NCBI GenBank assembly: GCA_019239425.1
Contig: JAFAZX010000005.1
Span: 1-64,000 of the forward strand
Length of the DNA: 64,000 nt
Source of the DNA: Acidobacteriota bacterium
GTDB taxonomy: Bacteria; Acidobacteriota; Blastocatellia; Pyrinomonadales; Pyrinomonadaceae
Direction of reading: 5' to 3'
Shown here: positions 40,206 to 49,296 of the stretch, in pieces
How positions within the stretch are numbered: the first letter of the stretch is position 1
Layout of the letters: every line of letters starts with the position of its first letter
Made by a program: the position numbers and the translations under genes
The notes under the pieces: model-generated
What the model saw: only the letters and a program-made list of their open reading frames with translations
Database searches by the model: none
What the model was told of the DNA's origin: nothing

Positions 40206-41767
40206 TTCTTCTCACCTGCCTTGTCGCCGGGCTTGTTCTGCTGACGCTGCACGGTGTCCCCCTCCTTCAGCGTCCGCAGCACGCGGCTCGGGCCGGTGAT
40301 GACTTCCATGTCCTTGTTGAGCCCGCTCACGACCTCGATGTCCGACTCGCCCGTGATGCCGGTCTCGACGGGGACGAACTTGACCTTCTTGCCTTCGAGG
40401 ACGTAGACGCCCTTGATGTCCTTCGGCTTCTCGGTCGGGGCCGGGGCCGGCTGGCCGGCGTCCTTACCCGAAGGCGGGGTCGGCGTCGGCGTCGGCGACT
40501 TCTCGACGATGGCCTGGAGCGGGACGGCGATGACGTTCTGCTTCGTGTTGGTCGTGATGGTGGCCGTCGCCGTCATGCCGGGGCGGAGCGATTCGCGCAC
40601 GTCGTTCGGCACGGTCGAAAGGTCGAGCTGGACGATGACCTTGAACTCCTTCGCCTCCTGAACGTTGACGCGGGTGCCGAGGCCCGACCCCGTCGTGTCC
40701 GAGCGCGAGACGGCGAGCGGGTTCTTCTGGACGACCTTGCCCGCCAGCTCGCGCTCGCCCATCGCGTCCACCTTGATCTTGACCGGCTGCTGCTCCTGAA
40801 TCTGCGCGATCTCGGTCTCGTCCACGTTGACCTCGACGTTGATGGTTGACATGTCGGCGATGGTCATCAGCGCGGTGGTCGAGAGGCCCGCGACGGCGAA
40901 CTGGCCGACGCGCGCCGGGATGTCCACGACGACGCCCGTCAAAGGCGAGACCGTGACGGCCTTGCTGCGCTGCGAGGACTGGCCGCGCAAGAGCGCCTGC
41001 TGCGCGCCCGCGCGCGCCTCGCTGGTTCTGACGCCCACCTCCGCGCTCTTGACGCGGGTCTGCGCCTCGGTGACGGCGACGCGCGCCTGGTTAACGCGCG
41101 CCTTCGACTCCTCGACCGCGATCTTAGCCGATTCGAGCTGCGCCTGCGAAGTCTTCAGGGCGACCTGCGCGGTCTTGAGCCTGTCCTGCGCGGCGTCGAA
41201 CTCGGAGCGCGAGGCCACGCCCGACTCGATGAGTTCGGTGGTGCGCTTCAGCTCGCGGCGCGCGGTCTCCAGGTTGACCTGCTCGCGGTCGACGGCGGTC
41301 TGCGCGGTGTTGACGGCCTGGCGCGCCTGCGCGAGCGAAGCCTCGGCGGCCGTCTGCTGCTGCTGCGACTGCTGGACGCTGGCCTCGGCCGAGGCGACGC
41401 TGGCGCGCGAGTTCTGCACGTCGGAGATGGCGGCCTGCACGCTGGCGGCCTGCGCCTCGGCGGAGGATTCGAGCTGCGTCGGGTCGACGCGGACGAGGGG
41501 CTGGCCCGTGGTGACGTGGTCGCCGGGGTTGACGCTGATGTCGACGATGCGCCCCTGCACCTCGCTCGTCAGGTTGACGAAGCGGATGGGGCGCACCTCG
41601 CCGGAGGCCGTGACGGTGGATTTGAGTTCCGGCCGCACCTCGACCTTGACGGTCGTGACCTCAGCCTCGTCCTTGCCGCGGGCGAAGATGCTGATGACGA
41701 CGACGAGGCCGAGCAGGGCGACGGCCGAGACCGCGATGATGATTTTCTTCTTCCGGTTCAGAGCCAT
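40202..41767 (-). CDS. Periplasmic adaptor (membrane fusion protein) of the ABC efflux system
   Basis: A 521-residue protein. N-terminal membrane anchor (residues 8-29), then the biotinyl-lipoyl half-motif [14 protein letters not shown], a very long Ala/Gln-rich coiled-coil hairpin (about 100-265), the second half-motif [16 protein letters not shown], and beta-barrel and membrane-proximal domains. A Pro/Thr-rich insertion (about 415-445) is unusual. In MacA-MacB type systems such adaptors link the inner-membrane permease to an outer-membrane TolC channel. No TolC gene is in the window. It is the first gene of the operon; GAGGAA lies 12 bp before its ATG. Confidence 0.94.
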   Translation of the reverse strand: MALNRKKKIIIAVSAVALLGLVVVISIFARGKDEAEVTTVKVEVRPELKSTVTASGEVRPIRFVNLTSEVQGRIVDISVNPGDHVTTGQPLVRVDPTQLESSAEAQAASVQAAISDVQNSRASVASAEASVQQSQQQQTAAEASLAQARQAVNTAQTAVDREQVNLETARRELKRTTELIESGVASRSEFDAAQDRLKTAQVALKTSQAQLESAKIAVEESKARVNQARVAVTEAQTRVKSAEVGVRTSEARAGAQQALLRGQSSQRSKAVTVSPLTGVVVDIPARVGQFAVAGLSTTALMTIADMSTINVEVNVDETEIAQIQEQQPVKIKVDAMGERELAGKVVQKNPLAVSRSDTTGSGLGTRVNVQEAKEFKVIVQLDLSTVPNDVRESLRPGMTATATITTNTKQNVIAVPLQAIVEKSPTPTPTPPSGKDAGQPAPAPTEKPKDIKGVYVLEGKKVKFVPVETGITGESDIEVVSGLNKDMEVITGPSRVLRTLKEGDTVQRQQNKPGDKAGEKK

Positions 41768-41941
41768 TTGGGGTTTATTCCTCTTCTCGAAAAAGACTGG
41801 GGTTAAATTTTTTGTCGGGACGTGGGCTGGCTCCGCAACGCGGACGCGGCCGGCGCTAAATCGAACAACTACTGCACCTTCCCGCCGCCGGCAAATCTTC
41901 TACGTGCAAAAAGGTGGAACAGTTTCAGGAAAACGGTCAAT

Positions 41942-42034
41942 GGTGAATGGTAAATAGTGAATAGAGGCCGGGTAGTGTATGTGACGGGTGTTGTCGCGTC
42001 GGGAGCTGTGGTGAACGTCCATTTACCATTCACC
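41942..42034. repeat. Palindromic element, ATGGTGA/ATGGTAA heptad family
   Basis: GGTGAATGGTAAAT (41942-41955) pairs perfectly with ATTTACCATTCACC (42021-42034). Both arms continue as imperfect heptads (to 41972 and 42048). The inner 65 nt are unrelated to the arms. Confidence 0.85.
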
Positions 42035-42061
42035 ATTTACTATTCACCGCTTTTGATGCTG

Positions 42062-42090
42062 TTGGCGCGTCTCGCGTTTCGCGGTACAAT
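42062..42090 (+). promoter_or_regulatory. Sigma-70 promoter candidate for the signalling cluster
   Basis: TTGGCG at 42062-42067, a 17-bp spacer, and TACAAT at 42085-42090; the first gene starts at 42199. Confidence 0.6.
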
Positions 42091-42198
42091 GCCGGTGCGG
42101 CGCCAGAGGTTTTTCGCGGCCGGGCGCCGGGACAGCTTAGGGGGCATCTCAGGGGCGCGCCAGCCCGCACCGCCATCCAAAATCCGAAGGACGCGGCC

Positions 42199-42831
42199 AT
42201 GATCACCTGCGAAAGGTGCCAGACGGAGAATATTGAGGGCTCGCAGTACTGCGACGAGTGCGGGGCGGCCTTGCAGCCCGGCCCCGCCGGCGGCCACCGC
42301 GCGCACACGAGCGAGCACGCCGGCCCCAGCACCGAGGCCGTCGCCTCCGACACCGGGCGCCGCGCCGCTGCCCCCGAGCTGCGCGCCGTCCCGAAGTCAC
42401 TCTCGTCGCCGAGCCCCTCGGTCACGGGCGTGGCCGGACGGCCCAAGGTTCATGAAGAGGCCCCGACCGGCCGCCGCGAGAGTACCGCGGCGCCGCACGC
42501 CAAGCTGGTCATACACCGCGGGCGCTCGGTCGGTAAAGAGTTCCCGATGTGCGAGGACGAGTCGCACATCGGACGCTGGGACGCGGACGGCGGCATCTTC
42601 CCCGACGTTGACCTGGACTCCGACGACCCCGAGGCGAAGGTCTCGCGCCGCCACGCGAGGATTACGCGGCGCAGCGGGATGTACTACATCGAAGACCTCG
42701 GCTCGACCAACGGCACCTTCGTCAACCGCGGGCGCAGACTCCTGCCGGGCGACCGTCAACCTTTGCGCGACGGCGACGAGGTCATCGTCGGGAAGACGTT
42801 TCTGAAGTTCCACGTGCTCGGTTCGTCGTAG
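42199..42831 (+). CDS. Zinc-ribbon FHA-domain protein
   Basis: A 210-residue cytoplasmic protein. A zinc ribbon at the N-terminus (CERCQTENIEGSQYCDECG) is followed by a disordered linker to about residue 105. An FHA domain spans about 110-205: HIGRWDADGG, KVSRRHARI, YYIEDLGSTNGTFVN. FHA domains bind phosphothreonine, so this is a likely reader for the adjacent kinase. It is the first gene of the cluster and 15 bp from the kinase gene. Confidence 0.92.
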   Translation: MITCERCQTENIEGSQYCDECGAALQPGPAGGHRAHTSEHAGPSTEAVASDTGRRAAAPELRAVPKSLSSPSPSVTGVAGRPKVHEEAPTGRRESTAAPHAKLVIHRGRSVGKEFPMCEDESHIGRWDADGGIFPDVDLDSDDPEAKVSRRHARITRRSGMYYIEDLGSTNGTFVNRGRRLLPGDRQPLRDGDEVIVGKTFLKFHVLGSS

Positions 42832-42846
42832 GCTTTATAGAGAGTG

Positions 42847-44757
42847 ATGTCGTCGTCCTGTTTCGATTGCGGCACGCCTGTGGCCCCGGAAGACCGCTTC
42901 TGCGGCAACTGCGGCTTGGCCTTGCAGCCCGCCCCGCGCCCCGGCGCGGAGGGCGGGGCCGCGTCCTCTTCTCAAGAACTGCCCAAGCCCGAGGCGGACG
43001 CCGCGGGGCAGTCGGCCGCCGACGAGCTACAGCCGACCATCATCGAGCCGTCTTCGTACCGCGGTCAGGCCGCCGCGGCGGTCGCGCCCGCCGCCGAACC
43101 TTCCGAAGCGCCTTCCGAGACACCCTCCGAATCGAAGGGCCTCTCGACCGCGGGCTCTTCCGAACTGGCCTCTTCCGTCGAGGAGGACGCGGAGCCGACG
43201 GCCGACGCCTCGGAAGAACAGCCGGCGGGCGCGCACTCTTCCGCCGAAGAGTCCGCGTCCGAGTGGGAGCCTAAGCCGCAGAACACGGGCGGCGCGGCTT
43301 CCGGTGCGCCGCCTAAAGACCACCGCACGGGCGACCTGCCCTCGCGCCCGATGGCGTTTACGGGGCGCACGGGCGGCGCCTCCTCTTCGGGGCGACGCGC
43401 GGCGAGCCAGCTGGAGCCGGGCACGGTTCTCTACAGCCGTTACGAGATCGTCAAGCGCATCGGCGGCGGCGGCATGGGCGCCGTCTACTACGCGAAGGAC
43501 AGGAACCTCGGCGACGCCCCGCGCGCCGTCAAGGAGATGATCCAGACGCACCTCGACGAGTCGCAGCAGGAGAAGGCCGTCGCCGACTTCCGCCGCGAGT
43601 CGATGCTCCTCGCCGCGCTCGAACACCCTTCCATCCCGACCATCTACGACTACTTCTATGACGACGCGGCCTCGCGCTTCTACCTCGTCATGAAGTACAT
43701 CTCGGGCGGCGACTGTCTCGCGCGTCTCAGGAACGCGCCGATGAACCGCCTCGACGAGCTGACCGTGGCCGAGTGGGGCGCGCAGACGGCCGACGTGCTC
43801 GAATACCTGCACAACCAAAGGCCGCCCATCATCTACCGCGACCTCAAGCCCGCGAACCTGATGATTGACGGAAACAGTGGCCGCGTGATGCTCATCGACT
43901 TCGGCATCGCGCGCTGGGTCGCGCCGCAGGAGAAGGGCGTGACCGCCGTCGGCACGATGGGCTACGCGCCGCCGGAGCTCTTCAGCGGCAAGGCCGAAGC
44001 GAGGACGGACATCTACGGCTTGGGCGCGACGATGTTCCACCTGCTGACCGGCTCCGACCCGCAGGACAATCCTCTGCTCATCTTCGACTTTTCGAAGAAC
44101 CCGACGCCGCGCCAGATCAACCCGGCCATCTCGAACGAGATGGAGTGGATTCTGATGAAGGCCGTCGAGTACGAACCCGAACGCCGCTTCAGCACGGCCG
44201 GCGAGATGCGCGACACGCTCCACCGCCACGTCGAGCAGTTGCGCGCGGGCGCCGTCACCTACGGCGTCGTGCGCGGCGCGCAGGAGCAGACGGCGCGGAC
44301 GATGGCCGTCGAGCGCGTCTTCTGCGGCTTCTGCGGCAAGTCCATCTCTTCCGAAGACGTCTTCTGCCCGCACTGCGGCGCGCGCCAGCCCATCGCGGCG
44401 GCGAGCGCGGCCTTGCGCACGGCGCGCGCGACCGCGAGGCTCGTCGTGACAGGGACGACCGAACTCGACGCGACGTTCCTCCTGAACAAGGAGACGAACC
44501 TCGTCGGGCGCACAGACCCGCAGTCGAACATCTTCCCGGACATAGACCTCTCGCGCTTCGACCCCGAGACGAAAATCTCGCGCCGCCACGCGCGCGTCTG
44601 GCGCGAGGGGGACACGTTCCTCGTCGAAGACCTCGGCTCGGTGAACGGCACGGTCGTCAACGAGGCCGTCCGCCTCGGCCCCCGCCAGCCGCGCCCGCTC
44701 GCCAACGGCGACCGCCTGCGCCTCGGCGAGACGACGCTCCACTTTTTGATTGGGTAG
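42847..44757 (+). CDS. Ser/Thr protein kinase with two zinc ribbons and a C-terminal FHA domain
   Basis: A 636-residue protein. N-terminal zinc ribbon (CFDCGTPVAPEDRFCGNCG, 5-23), then an acidic Ser/Glu/Ala-rich linker to about 195. The kinase domain follows: glycine loop near 204, AVKEM Lys, catalytic YRDLKPAN near 330 (Tyr instead of His), DFGIARW near 350. A second zinc ribbon (CGFCGKS..CPHCG, about 492-512) and an FHA domain (548-620, SRRHARV, LGSVNGTVVN) close the protein. No membrane segment, so it is soluble. ATG at 42847 preferred over the adjacent GTG. Kinase plus its own phosphopeptide reader suggests autophosphorylation-dependent assembly (inference). Confidence 0.93.
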   Translation: MSSSCFDCGTPVAPEDRFCGNCGLALQPAPRPGAEGGAASSSQELPKPEADAAGQSAADELQPTIIEPSSYRGQAAAAVAPAAEPSEAPSETPSESKGLSTAGSSELASSVEEDAEPTADASEEQPAGAHSSAEESASEWEPKPQNTGGAASGAPPKDHRTGDLPSRPMAFTGRTGGASSSGRRAASQLEPGTVLYSRYEIVKRIGGGGMGAVYYAKDRNLGDAPRAVKEMIQTHLDESQQEKAVADFRRESMLLAALEHPSIPTIYDYFYDDAASRFYLVMKYISGGDCLARLRNAPMNRLDELTVAEWGAQTADVLEYLHNQRPPIIYRDLKPANLMIDGNSGRVMLIDFGIARWVAPQEKGVTAVGTMGYAPPELFSGKAEARTDIYGLGATMFHLLTGSDPQDNPLLIFDFSKNPTPRQINPAISNEMEWILMKAVEYEPERRFSTAGEMRDTLHRHVEQLRAGAVTYGVVRGAQEQTARTMAVERVFCGFCGKSISSEDVFCPHCGARQPIAAASAALRTARATARLVVTGTTELDATFLLNKETNLVGRTDPQSNIFPDIDLSRFDPETKISRRHARVWREGDTFLVEDLGSVNGTVVNEAVRLGPRQPRPLANGDRLRLGETTLHFLIG

Positions 44758-44762
44758 CTGTC

Positions 44763-44873
44763 AGCATTCGGCCTTCAGCTATCAGCCAATCCTGTCTGGC
44801 CGGCCCGCGTTCGACTAGCGGCCCGGCCAGTAAAGTTAAAAAGCCGAAAGCCGAGAGCTGAAAGCCGAACGCT
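44763..44873. repeat. Nested palindromic element, AAGCCGA heptad family
   Basis: Outer arms 44763-44780 and 44856-44873, right arm with AAGCCGA/GAGCTGA heptads. An inner 13-bp inverted repeat CTGGCCGGCCCGC (44796-44808) pairs with 44818-44830, one mismatch. The right arm ends 4 bp before the RDD gene ATG. Confidence 0.85.
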
Positions 44874-44877
44874 TCAT

Positions 44878-45399
44878 ATGTCTGTCCAACTAGAACGAGA
44901 AGGAAGGGCGGTGCGGGCCGGGTCGCGCGGGGTGCCGCGCGGGCCGGTGAACTTCGAGCGCCTGCGCGCGCCGTTCTCGCTGCGGTGCGGCGCGCTGCTC
45001 ATCGACTACATCATCGTCGTCGGCGTGCTGGCGCTGGCGACGCTGCTGGCGCGCGTCACGGGCGACGGCGGGCGGCGGGCCGGCAGCTTCATCCTGTTCG
45101 TGGGTTACATCACGACGGCCGGCGTCGCCTTCGTCAACTTCGTGCTGCTCGCCAACCTGAGCGGGCGCACTCTGGGGAAGTGGATCGCGGGCCTGCGCAT
45201 CGAGCGCAGGGACGGCGAGCCCCTGAGCGTCGGGCGCGCGCTGCTGCGCCACCTCGTCGGCTACCCCGTGACGCTCCTGACGTTCGGCCTCGGCTTCCTC
45301 TTCGCGGCCTTCGACACGCAGGGCCGCGCGCTGCACGACTGGCTCGCCGGCACCGTCGTCGTCCGCAGCCGCGCGTCCCGCTCGACGAACTTGCGCTGA
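44878..45399 (+). CDS. RDD-family membrane protein
   Basis: A 173-residue membrane protein. The RDD domain has three helices (about 38-60, 68-92, 118-145) and the typical LLIDYIIVVGVL and GRTLGKWIAGLRI motifs. RDD proteins are small membrane proteins, some linked to ion transport; the role here is unknown. The basic N-terminus is about 25 residues longer than the domain. The ATG at 44878 directly follows the palindromic element with no ribosome site in between. Position between kinase and TPR genes suggests membership in the signalling cluster. Confidence 0.9.
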   Translation: MSVQLEREGRAVRAGSRGVPRGPVNFERLRAPFSLRCGALLIDYIIVVGVLALATLLARVTGDGGRRAGSFILFVGYITTAGVAFVNFVLLANLSGRTLGKWIAGLRIERRDGEPLSVGRALLRHLVGYPVTLLTFGLGFLFAAFDTQGRALHDWLAGTVVVRSRASRSTNLR

Positions 45400-45441
45400 G
45401 CGGTCGGCGCACTTCTCTCCGTAAAGACTCTCCGACGAAGG

Positions 45442-47118
45442 ATGCAGACCACCTGCCCGAGCTGTGGTGCGGAGACCTTTCCCGGCGCGCGCTTCTGCCG
45501 GCGCTGCGGCGCGCCCCTGGGTCTTCATGGCGGTGAGACCGGCGACGTTTCGCCGCACGCCGCCACCGTCCCGCTCGTGCCGGACGAGACGCCGCGCACG
45601 ACCGACGGCCTCGCGCCCGACGAAGAGCGCGTGGCGCCGCAGACCTCGCGCGTCAGCCTCGCGGAGATGGAGCGCATCCTGCGCGGGCTGGAGGACGGCA
45701 GTCAGCAGTTCTCTCATCCGGCAGACCCGGAAGTCCCGCTCGTCCGGAATGGCTCGGCCGTCACGCGCCCAGACCTCCCCGGCTACGGAGACGAAGAGCT
45801 GACCATCTCCGTCCCGCGCCCCGAAGCGTCGGGCGGGGCCGCTGACTTCGACGCGACCGGCGACTTCAAAGACTTCGACGCCACGCGGCCCGTCGACCCC
45901 GAAGCCACGATGCCCGCCGCCGCCGGCTCCTGGCCTGACGATAAAAAGCCCGAGCCCGAGACGCAACAACCCGGCACAGACGCCGGCGCACAGACGGACG
46001 CATCCGCCGTCGCGCCTCCGCCGCCGCCGAGACCGAGGACGACTCCCCCGCCCGCGCGGCGCGTGTGGCCGTGGGTCGTCGCCGCCTGCGCCTTCGTCTT
46101 GGCCCTCGCGGCGGGCGGCGCGTGGCTCGGTTACAGACTGCTGCGCCGCCCGGCTCTGACCGACCTGCCGACGCAGGGGCCGACCGCGCCCGTCACGCCC
46201 GACGCGCAGCAGCAGTTCGACCTCAAGCTCGAAGAGGCCGAAGGGCTGCTCGCCGCGGGCGACATGGAGGGCGCGCTCAACCGTCTGCGCGAGGCGAACG
46301 CGCTCGACCCTTCGAACACGCGCGCGCACCGCCGTCTCGGCGAGCTGCTTCTTTCGGCCGGCGCGCGCCGCGAGGCCATCGAAGAGTTCCGCGCGCTCAC
46401 GCGCAACGCGCCCTACGACTTCGCGGCCTGGCGCCTGCTCGCCTCGGCGCAGTTCGCCGAAGGTCTCTATCCGGACGCCGTCGAGAGCTACCGACGCGTC
46501 CTCAACCTCAATGCGCCCGGCGCGCGCCCCGACCCGAACGACCTGTTGGGCCTGGCCGACTCTCTGCGCCTCGCCGGCCGCGCCGAAGAGGCCCGCGCCG
46601 CCTACGAGCAGCTCACGGCCTACGCGCCGCCCGAATTCGCGGAGGTCGCGCGCCAGCACCTCTCGGAACTCGCGCCCGCGCAGACGACGCCGACGCCCGC
46701 GCACACGCCGCGCCCGGGCGAGCCTTCGCCCACGCCGACCGTCGAGACCGTCTCCGTCAACGTGCCGCCCGCGCCGACGCCGCCGCCTCCTCCTCCTCCG
46801 CAGGCCACGCCGACGCCCGCGCGCCCGGCCCCGGCCTCGCCCGCCGAGCGCTACAGCCGCGGCGTCCAGCTCTGGTCTTCGAACCGCGGCGCCGCGCTCG
46901 AAGAGTTCCGCGCGGCCGCGGCCGGCGGCAACGTGGACGCGCACTACTACCTCGGCCTCTCCTACGTCGAGGGGCGCAAGCCCGGCACGCTCCAGCGCGC
47001 CGAAGTCGTCGCCGCGCTCCAGCACTTCCAGCTCGCGCAGCGCGGCCAGCACGCCGCGGCCGCGCGCGGCTACGCGCAACAGTTAGAGAAAGAGTTTGAC
47101 CGGCTGAGAAGGCAGTGA
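45442..47118 (+). CDS. Zinc-ribbon membrane protein with extracytoplasmic TPR repeats
   Basis: A 558-residue protein. Zinc ribbon at 5-23 (CPSCGAETFPGARFCRRCG), an acidic low-complexity linker, and one membrane helix at 209-234. Outside the membrane, three or four TPR repeats occupy about 245-400. A Pro/Thr-rich segment (415-455) and a last Sel1/TPR-like pair (YSRGVQLWSSNRGAALEEF and DAHYYLGLSYVEG) follow. The cytoplasmic acidic part contains DFDATGDFKDFDAT, with threonines that could be kinase targets. It may act as a scaffold linking the kinase system to the envelope (inference from context). Confidence 0.85.
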   Translation: MQTTCPSCGAETFPGARFCRRCGAPLGLHGGETGDVSPHAATVPLVPDETPRTTDGLAPDEERVAPQTSRVSLAEMERILRGLEDGSQQFSHPADPEVPLVRNGSAVTRPDLPGYGDEELTISVPRPEASGGAADFDATGDFKDFDATRPVDPEATMPAAAGSWPDDKKPEPETQQPGTDAGAQTDASAVAPPPPPRPRTTPPPARRVWPWVVAACAFVLALAAGGAWLGYRLLRRPALTDLPTQGPTAPVTPDAQQQFDLKLEEAEGLLAAGDMEGALNRLREANALDPSNTRAHRRLGELLLSAGARREAIEEFRALTRNAPYDFAAWRLLASAQFAEGLYPDAVESYRRVLNLNAPGARPDPNDLLGLADSLRLAGRAEEARAAYEQLTAYAPPEFAEVARQHLSELAPAQTTPTPAHTPRPGEPSPTPTVETVSVNVPPAPTPPPPPPPQATPTPARPAPASPAERYSRGVQLWSSNRGAALEEFRAAAAGGNVDAHYYLGLSYVEGRKPGTLQRAEVVAALQHFQLAQRGQHAAAARGYAQQLEKEFDRLRRQ

Positions 47119-47129
47119 TAAGTAAGAGG

Positions 47130-47212
47130 GTGATAAGTGATGAGTGATAAGTGATAAGTGGAAGACAGAAGCCCTTGCTTTTTCTTATCACTTATCACTC
47201 ATCACTTATCAC
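47130..47212. repeat. Palindromic element, TGATAAG heptad family (perfect 29-bp arms)
   Basis: Arms 47130-47158 and 47184-47212 are exact reverse complements made of TGATAAG/TGATGAG heptads. The loop is 25 nt. The right arm ends 11 bp before the phosphatase ATG. Confidence 0.97.
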
Positions 47213-47223
47213 GAGACCGAGCT

Positions 47224-48981
47224 ATGCCTGAACTATTAGTCAACTACCCCGACCGCGCGGCGGAGCGTCTGCCGCTGGGGCGTTTGAGGATCACCATCGG
47301 GCGCTCGGCGCGCAACGACGTGTGCGTGCCCGACCCGTTCGCCTCGCGCGTCCACGCCGAGGTCAGGCGCGAGGGCGACCAGTACCTCCTGCAAGACCTC
47401 GGCTCGGCCAACGGCACCTACTACAACGGCGAGCGGCTCGAACAGCCGGTCACGCTCACGCACGGCGCGCGCATCCAGATCGGCGAGACCGAGATCGTCT
47501 TCAAAGACCCCACGACCGCGCCGCAGCAGCTCCCGGCGACGACGACCGTCGACGAGGAGGCGCCGCTCCCGGAGGCGACCATCGCCTTCGACTCGGCGCA
47601 GCACACCACCTCGGGGCTGCTCGAAGCCATCGAGGGCGCTCGCACGCAAAGCTCCGGCCGCTTCGACGTGGCGACCATCATGCCGCACCGCTCGGGCTCG
47701 GGCGCGACCATGAAGGCCCCGGCCGCGGGCGATCACGGCGACCTGCTCGCGCTCATCTCGAAGGTCGGCGTGACGCTGCTCGCCTCGGCCACGCTCGACG
47801 AGACCTTGCGGCAGGTCGCGCTCCTCGTCTTCGACGCGGTGCCCGCCGAGCGCTGCCTCATCATGCTGCGCGAGCCGCCCGACGGCGGCGAGCTGAAGAT
47901 ACGCACCGCGGAGATGCGCGACCGCCGCCCCGAAGTCGGCGAGGTGCGCGTCAGCCGCACCATCGTTGAGGAGGTGGTCAACCAGGGCCGCTCGGTTCTG
48001 ACCTCCGACGCGCAGCACGACCCGCGCTTCAAGTCGTCCACCGTCACCTTCCAGGGCATCCGCTCCGTGCTGGCCGTGCCGCTCGGCGTCGGCGAAAGCA
48101 TCTTCGGCATGATCTACGCCGACTCGCCGCTCGCCACCTCGCGCTTCACCGAAGACCACCTCAAGGTCTTGACGACGCTCGGCTCGGTCGCCGCCATCCG
48201 CGTCGAGAACGCGCGCCTGCTCGAAGAGCATCTCGAGCAGCAGACGTACGAGCGCGAGCTGCAACTGGCGCGCGAGATACAGCAGCGCTTCCAGCCCTCG
48301 GCCCCGCCCGCCGTCGCGGGCTACGAGTTGCAGGGCATCAGCTTCCCCTCGTACCAGATCGGCGGCGACTACTACGACTTCATCCAGTGCGCCGACGGCC
48401 GGCTCGTCGTCGCGCTCGGCGACGTGTCGGGCAAGGGGACTTCGGCCGCGCTCCTGATGTCCTCCCTGCACGCGGCGGTGCACGCGCAGGTCGCCTCGTG
48501 CCGGGCCATCAGGGAGCTGGTCAGCGCGGTCAACCGCTACCTCGCCGACAACACGCCGGCCAACCGCTTCGTCACTCTCTTCTACGCGGAGCTCGACCCC
48601 TTGACCGGCTCGCTCTCCTTCATCAACGCGGGCCACAACCCGCCCATCATCGCGCACGAAGGCGGCACGCTCGAACAGCTCGGCGCGGGCGGACTCCCCT
48701 TAGGCATCGTCCCCGACTTCGACTACCGCGAGGGGCGCACGCAGCTCCGGGCGGGCGACGTGCTCGTCGCCTACTCCGACGGCGTCACCGAGCAGACCAA
48801 CCCCCAGGGCGAGGAGTTCGGCACCGTCCGCCTGCGGGAGGTGGTCGCGCGCAACCTCACACGCTCGGCCGCGGGCATCCGCGACAAGATCGAGGCCGCG
48901 CTCTCAACCTTCGCGCAGGGCACGCCCGCCGGTGACGACATCACCCTCCTCATCGTCAAGCGCGAGGCCGAAGCGAAGTAG
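47224..48981 (+). CDS. FHA-GAF-PP2C (SpoIIE/RsbU-type) protein phosphatase
   Basis: A 585-residue protein with three modules. The FHA domain is at about 5-90 (ITIGRSARNDVCVPD, SRVHAEV, LGSANGTYYN). A linker leads to a GAF sensor domain at about 178-340. A SpoIIE-type PP2C phosphatase domain (about 350-580) carries GGDYYDFIQ, GDVSGKGTSAALLMS, INAGHNPP, YSDGVTEQTN and GDDITLLIVKR. It should remove phosphate from Ser/Thr of partner proteins, with the GAF domain tuning activity and the FHA domain docking to phosphothreonine. It ends the cluster that also encodes the kinase. ATG at 47224; the longer frame reads through the palindrome. No ribosome site is evident. Confidence 0.94.
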   Translation: MPELLVNYPDRAAERLPLGRLRITIGRSARNDVCVPDPFASRVHAEVRREGDQYLLQDLGSANGTYYNGERLEQPVTLTHGARIQIGETEIVFKDPTTAPQQLPATTTVDEEAPLPEATIAFDSAQHTTSGLLEAIEGARTQSSGRFDVATIMPHRSGSGATMKAPAAGDHGDLLALISKVGVTLLASATLDETLRQVALLVFDAVPAERCLIMLREPPDGGELKIRTAEMRDRRPEVGEVRVSRTIVEEVVNQGRSVLTSDAQHDPRFKSSTVTFQGIRSVLAVPLGVGESIFGMIYADSPLATSRFTEDHLKVLTTLGSVAAIRVENARLLEEHLEQQTYERELQLAREIQQRFQPSAPPAVAGYELQGISFPSYQIGGDYYDFIQCADGRLVVALGDVSGKGTSAALLMSSLHAAVHAQVASCRAIRELVSAVNRYLADNTPANRFVTLFYAELDPLTGSLSFINAGHNPPIIAHEGGTLEQLGAGGLPLGIVPDFDYREGRTQLRAGDVLVAYSDGVTEQTNPQGEEFGTVRLREVVARNLTRSAAGIRDKIEAALSTFAQGTPAGDDITLLIVKREAEAK

Positions 48982-49060
48982 GCAGTAGGGAAAGTAAGGG
49001 CGGCGCGATTCTCATCATCAACTGATGAAGACCGCGCCGCCTGTTTCTCTACTGCCTACT
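48977..49060. repeat. Nested palindromic element, GTAGGCA heptad family
   Basis: Outer arms AGTAGGCAGTA (48977-48987) and TACTGCCTACT (49050-49060). Inner inverted repeat GGCGGCGCG (48999-49007) with 49033-49041. It overlaps the phosphatase stop codon. Confidence 0.85.
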
Positions 49061-49296
49061 GATACCGACTTGCGAGATGGAATAAGGCCCCTCCTCGCCG
49101 GGAGCGCGGGCATCCCTGCCCGCCAGCGTGCTAAAGCACGCTGACCGTCTTTCTCTTCACCTCAACCTTGAGACATCAAGCCTCTCAGCTTTCGCGCTGC
49201 GCGCTCAGGCGGGCTGTAGGGTGCCCGCGCTCCCAGCATGAGCAGCCTTATTTCGATTTGCAAGCTGGTATGACTACTGTCTACTGGCTACTGCTT
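48982..49296. other. Convergent 315-bp intergenic region filled by two palindromic elements
   Basis: It contains the GTAGGCA-family element to 49060 and directly after it the composite element 49061-49271. Nothing coding is visible. Confidence 0.7.
49061..49271. mobile_element. Composite 211-bp imperfect palindromic element (MITE-like)
   Basis: The ends ATACCGACTTGC..AATAAGGC (49062-49088) and 49245-49271 are inverted copies matching at about 20 of 27 positions. Inside, GGGAGCGCGGGCA (49100-49112) pairs with TGCCCGCGCTCCC (49222-49234), followed by a GCCCGCC/GGCGGGC pair. At the centre is CAGCGTGCTAAAGCACGCTG. No transposase and no clear target duplication. Confidence 0.7.

Larger units (their letters stand above)
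41768..42198. other. Divergent 431-bp intergenic region
   Basis: Between the ABC operon and the signalling cluster. It holds a heptad palindrome (41942-42034), a good rightward promoter (42062-42090), and about 110 bp of GC-rich leader before the zinc-ribbon FHA gene. I found no clear promoter for the leftward operon. Confidence 0.6.

Noticed and set aside
46065..47099. 344-codon rightward frame within the TPR gene
   Set aside because: Shadow of the zinc-ribbon TPR gene; almost only Arg, Ala, Pro and Gly.
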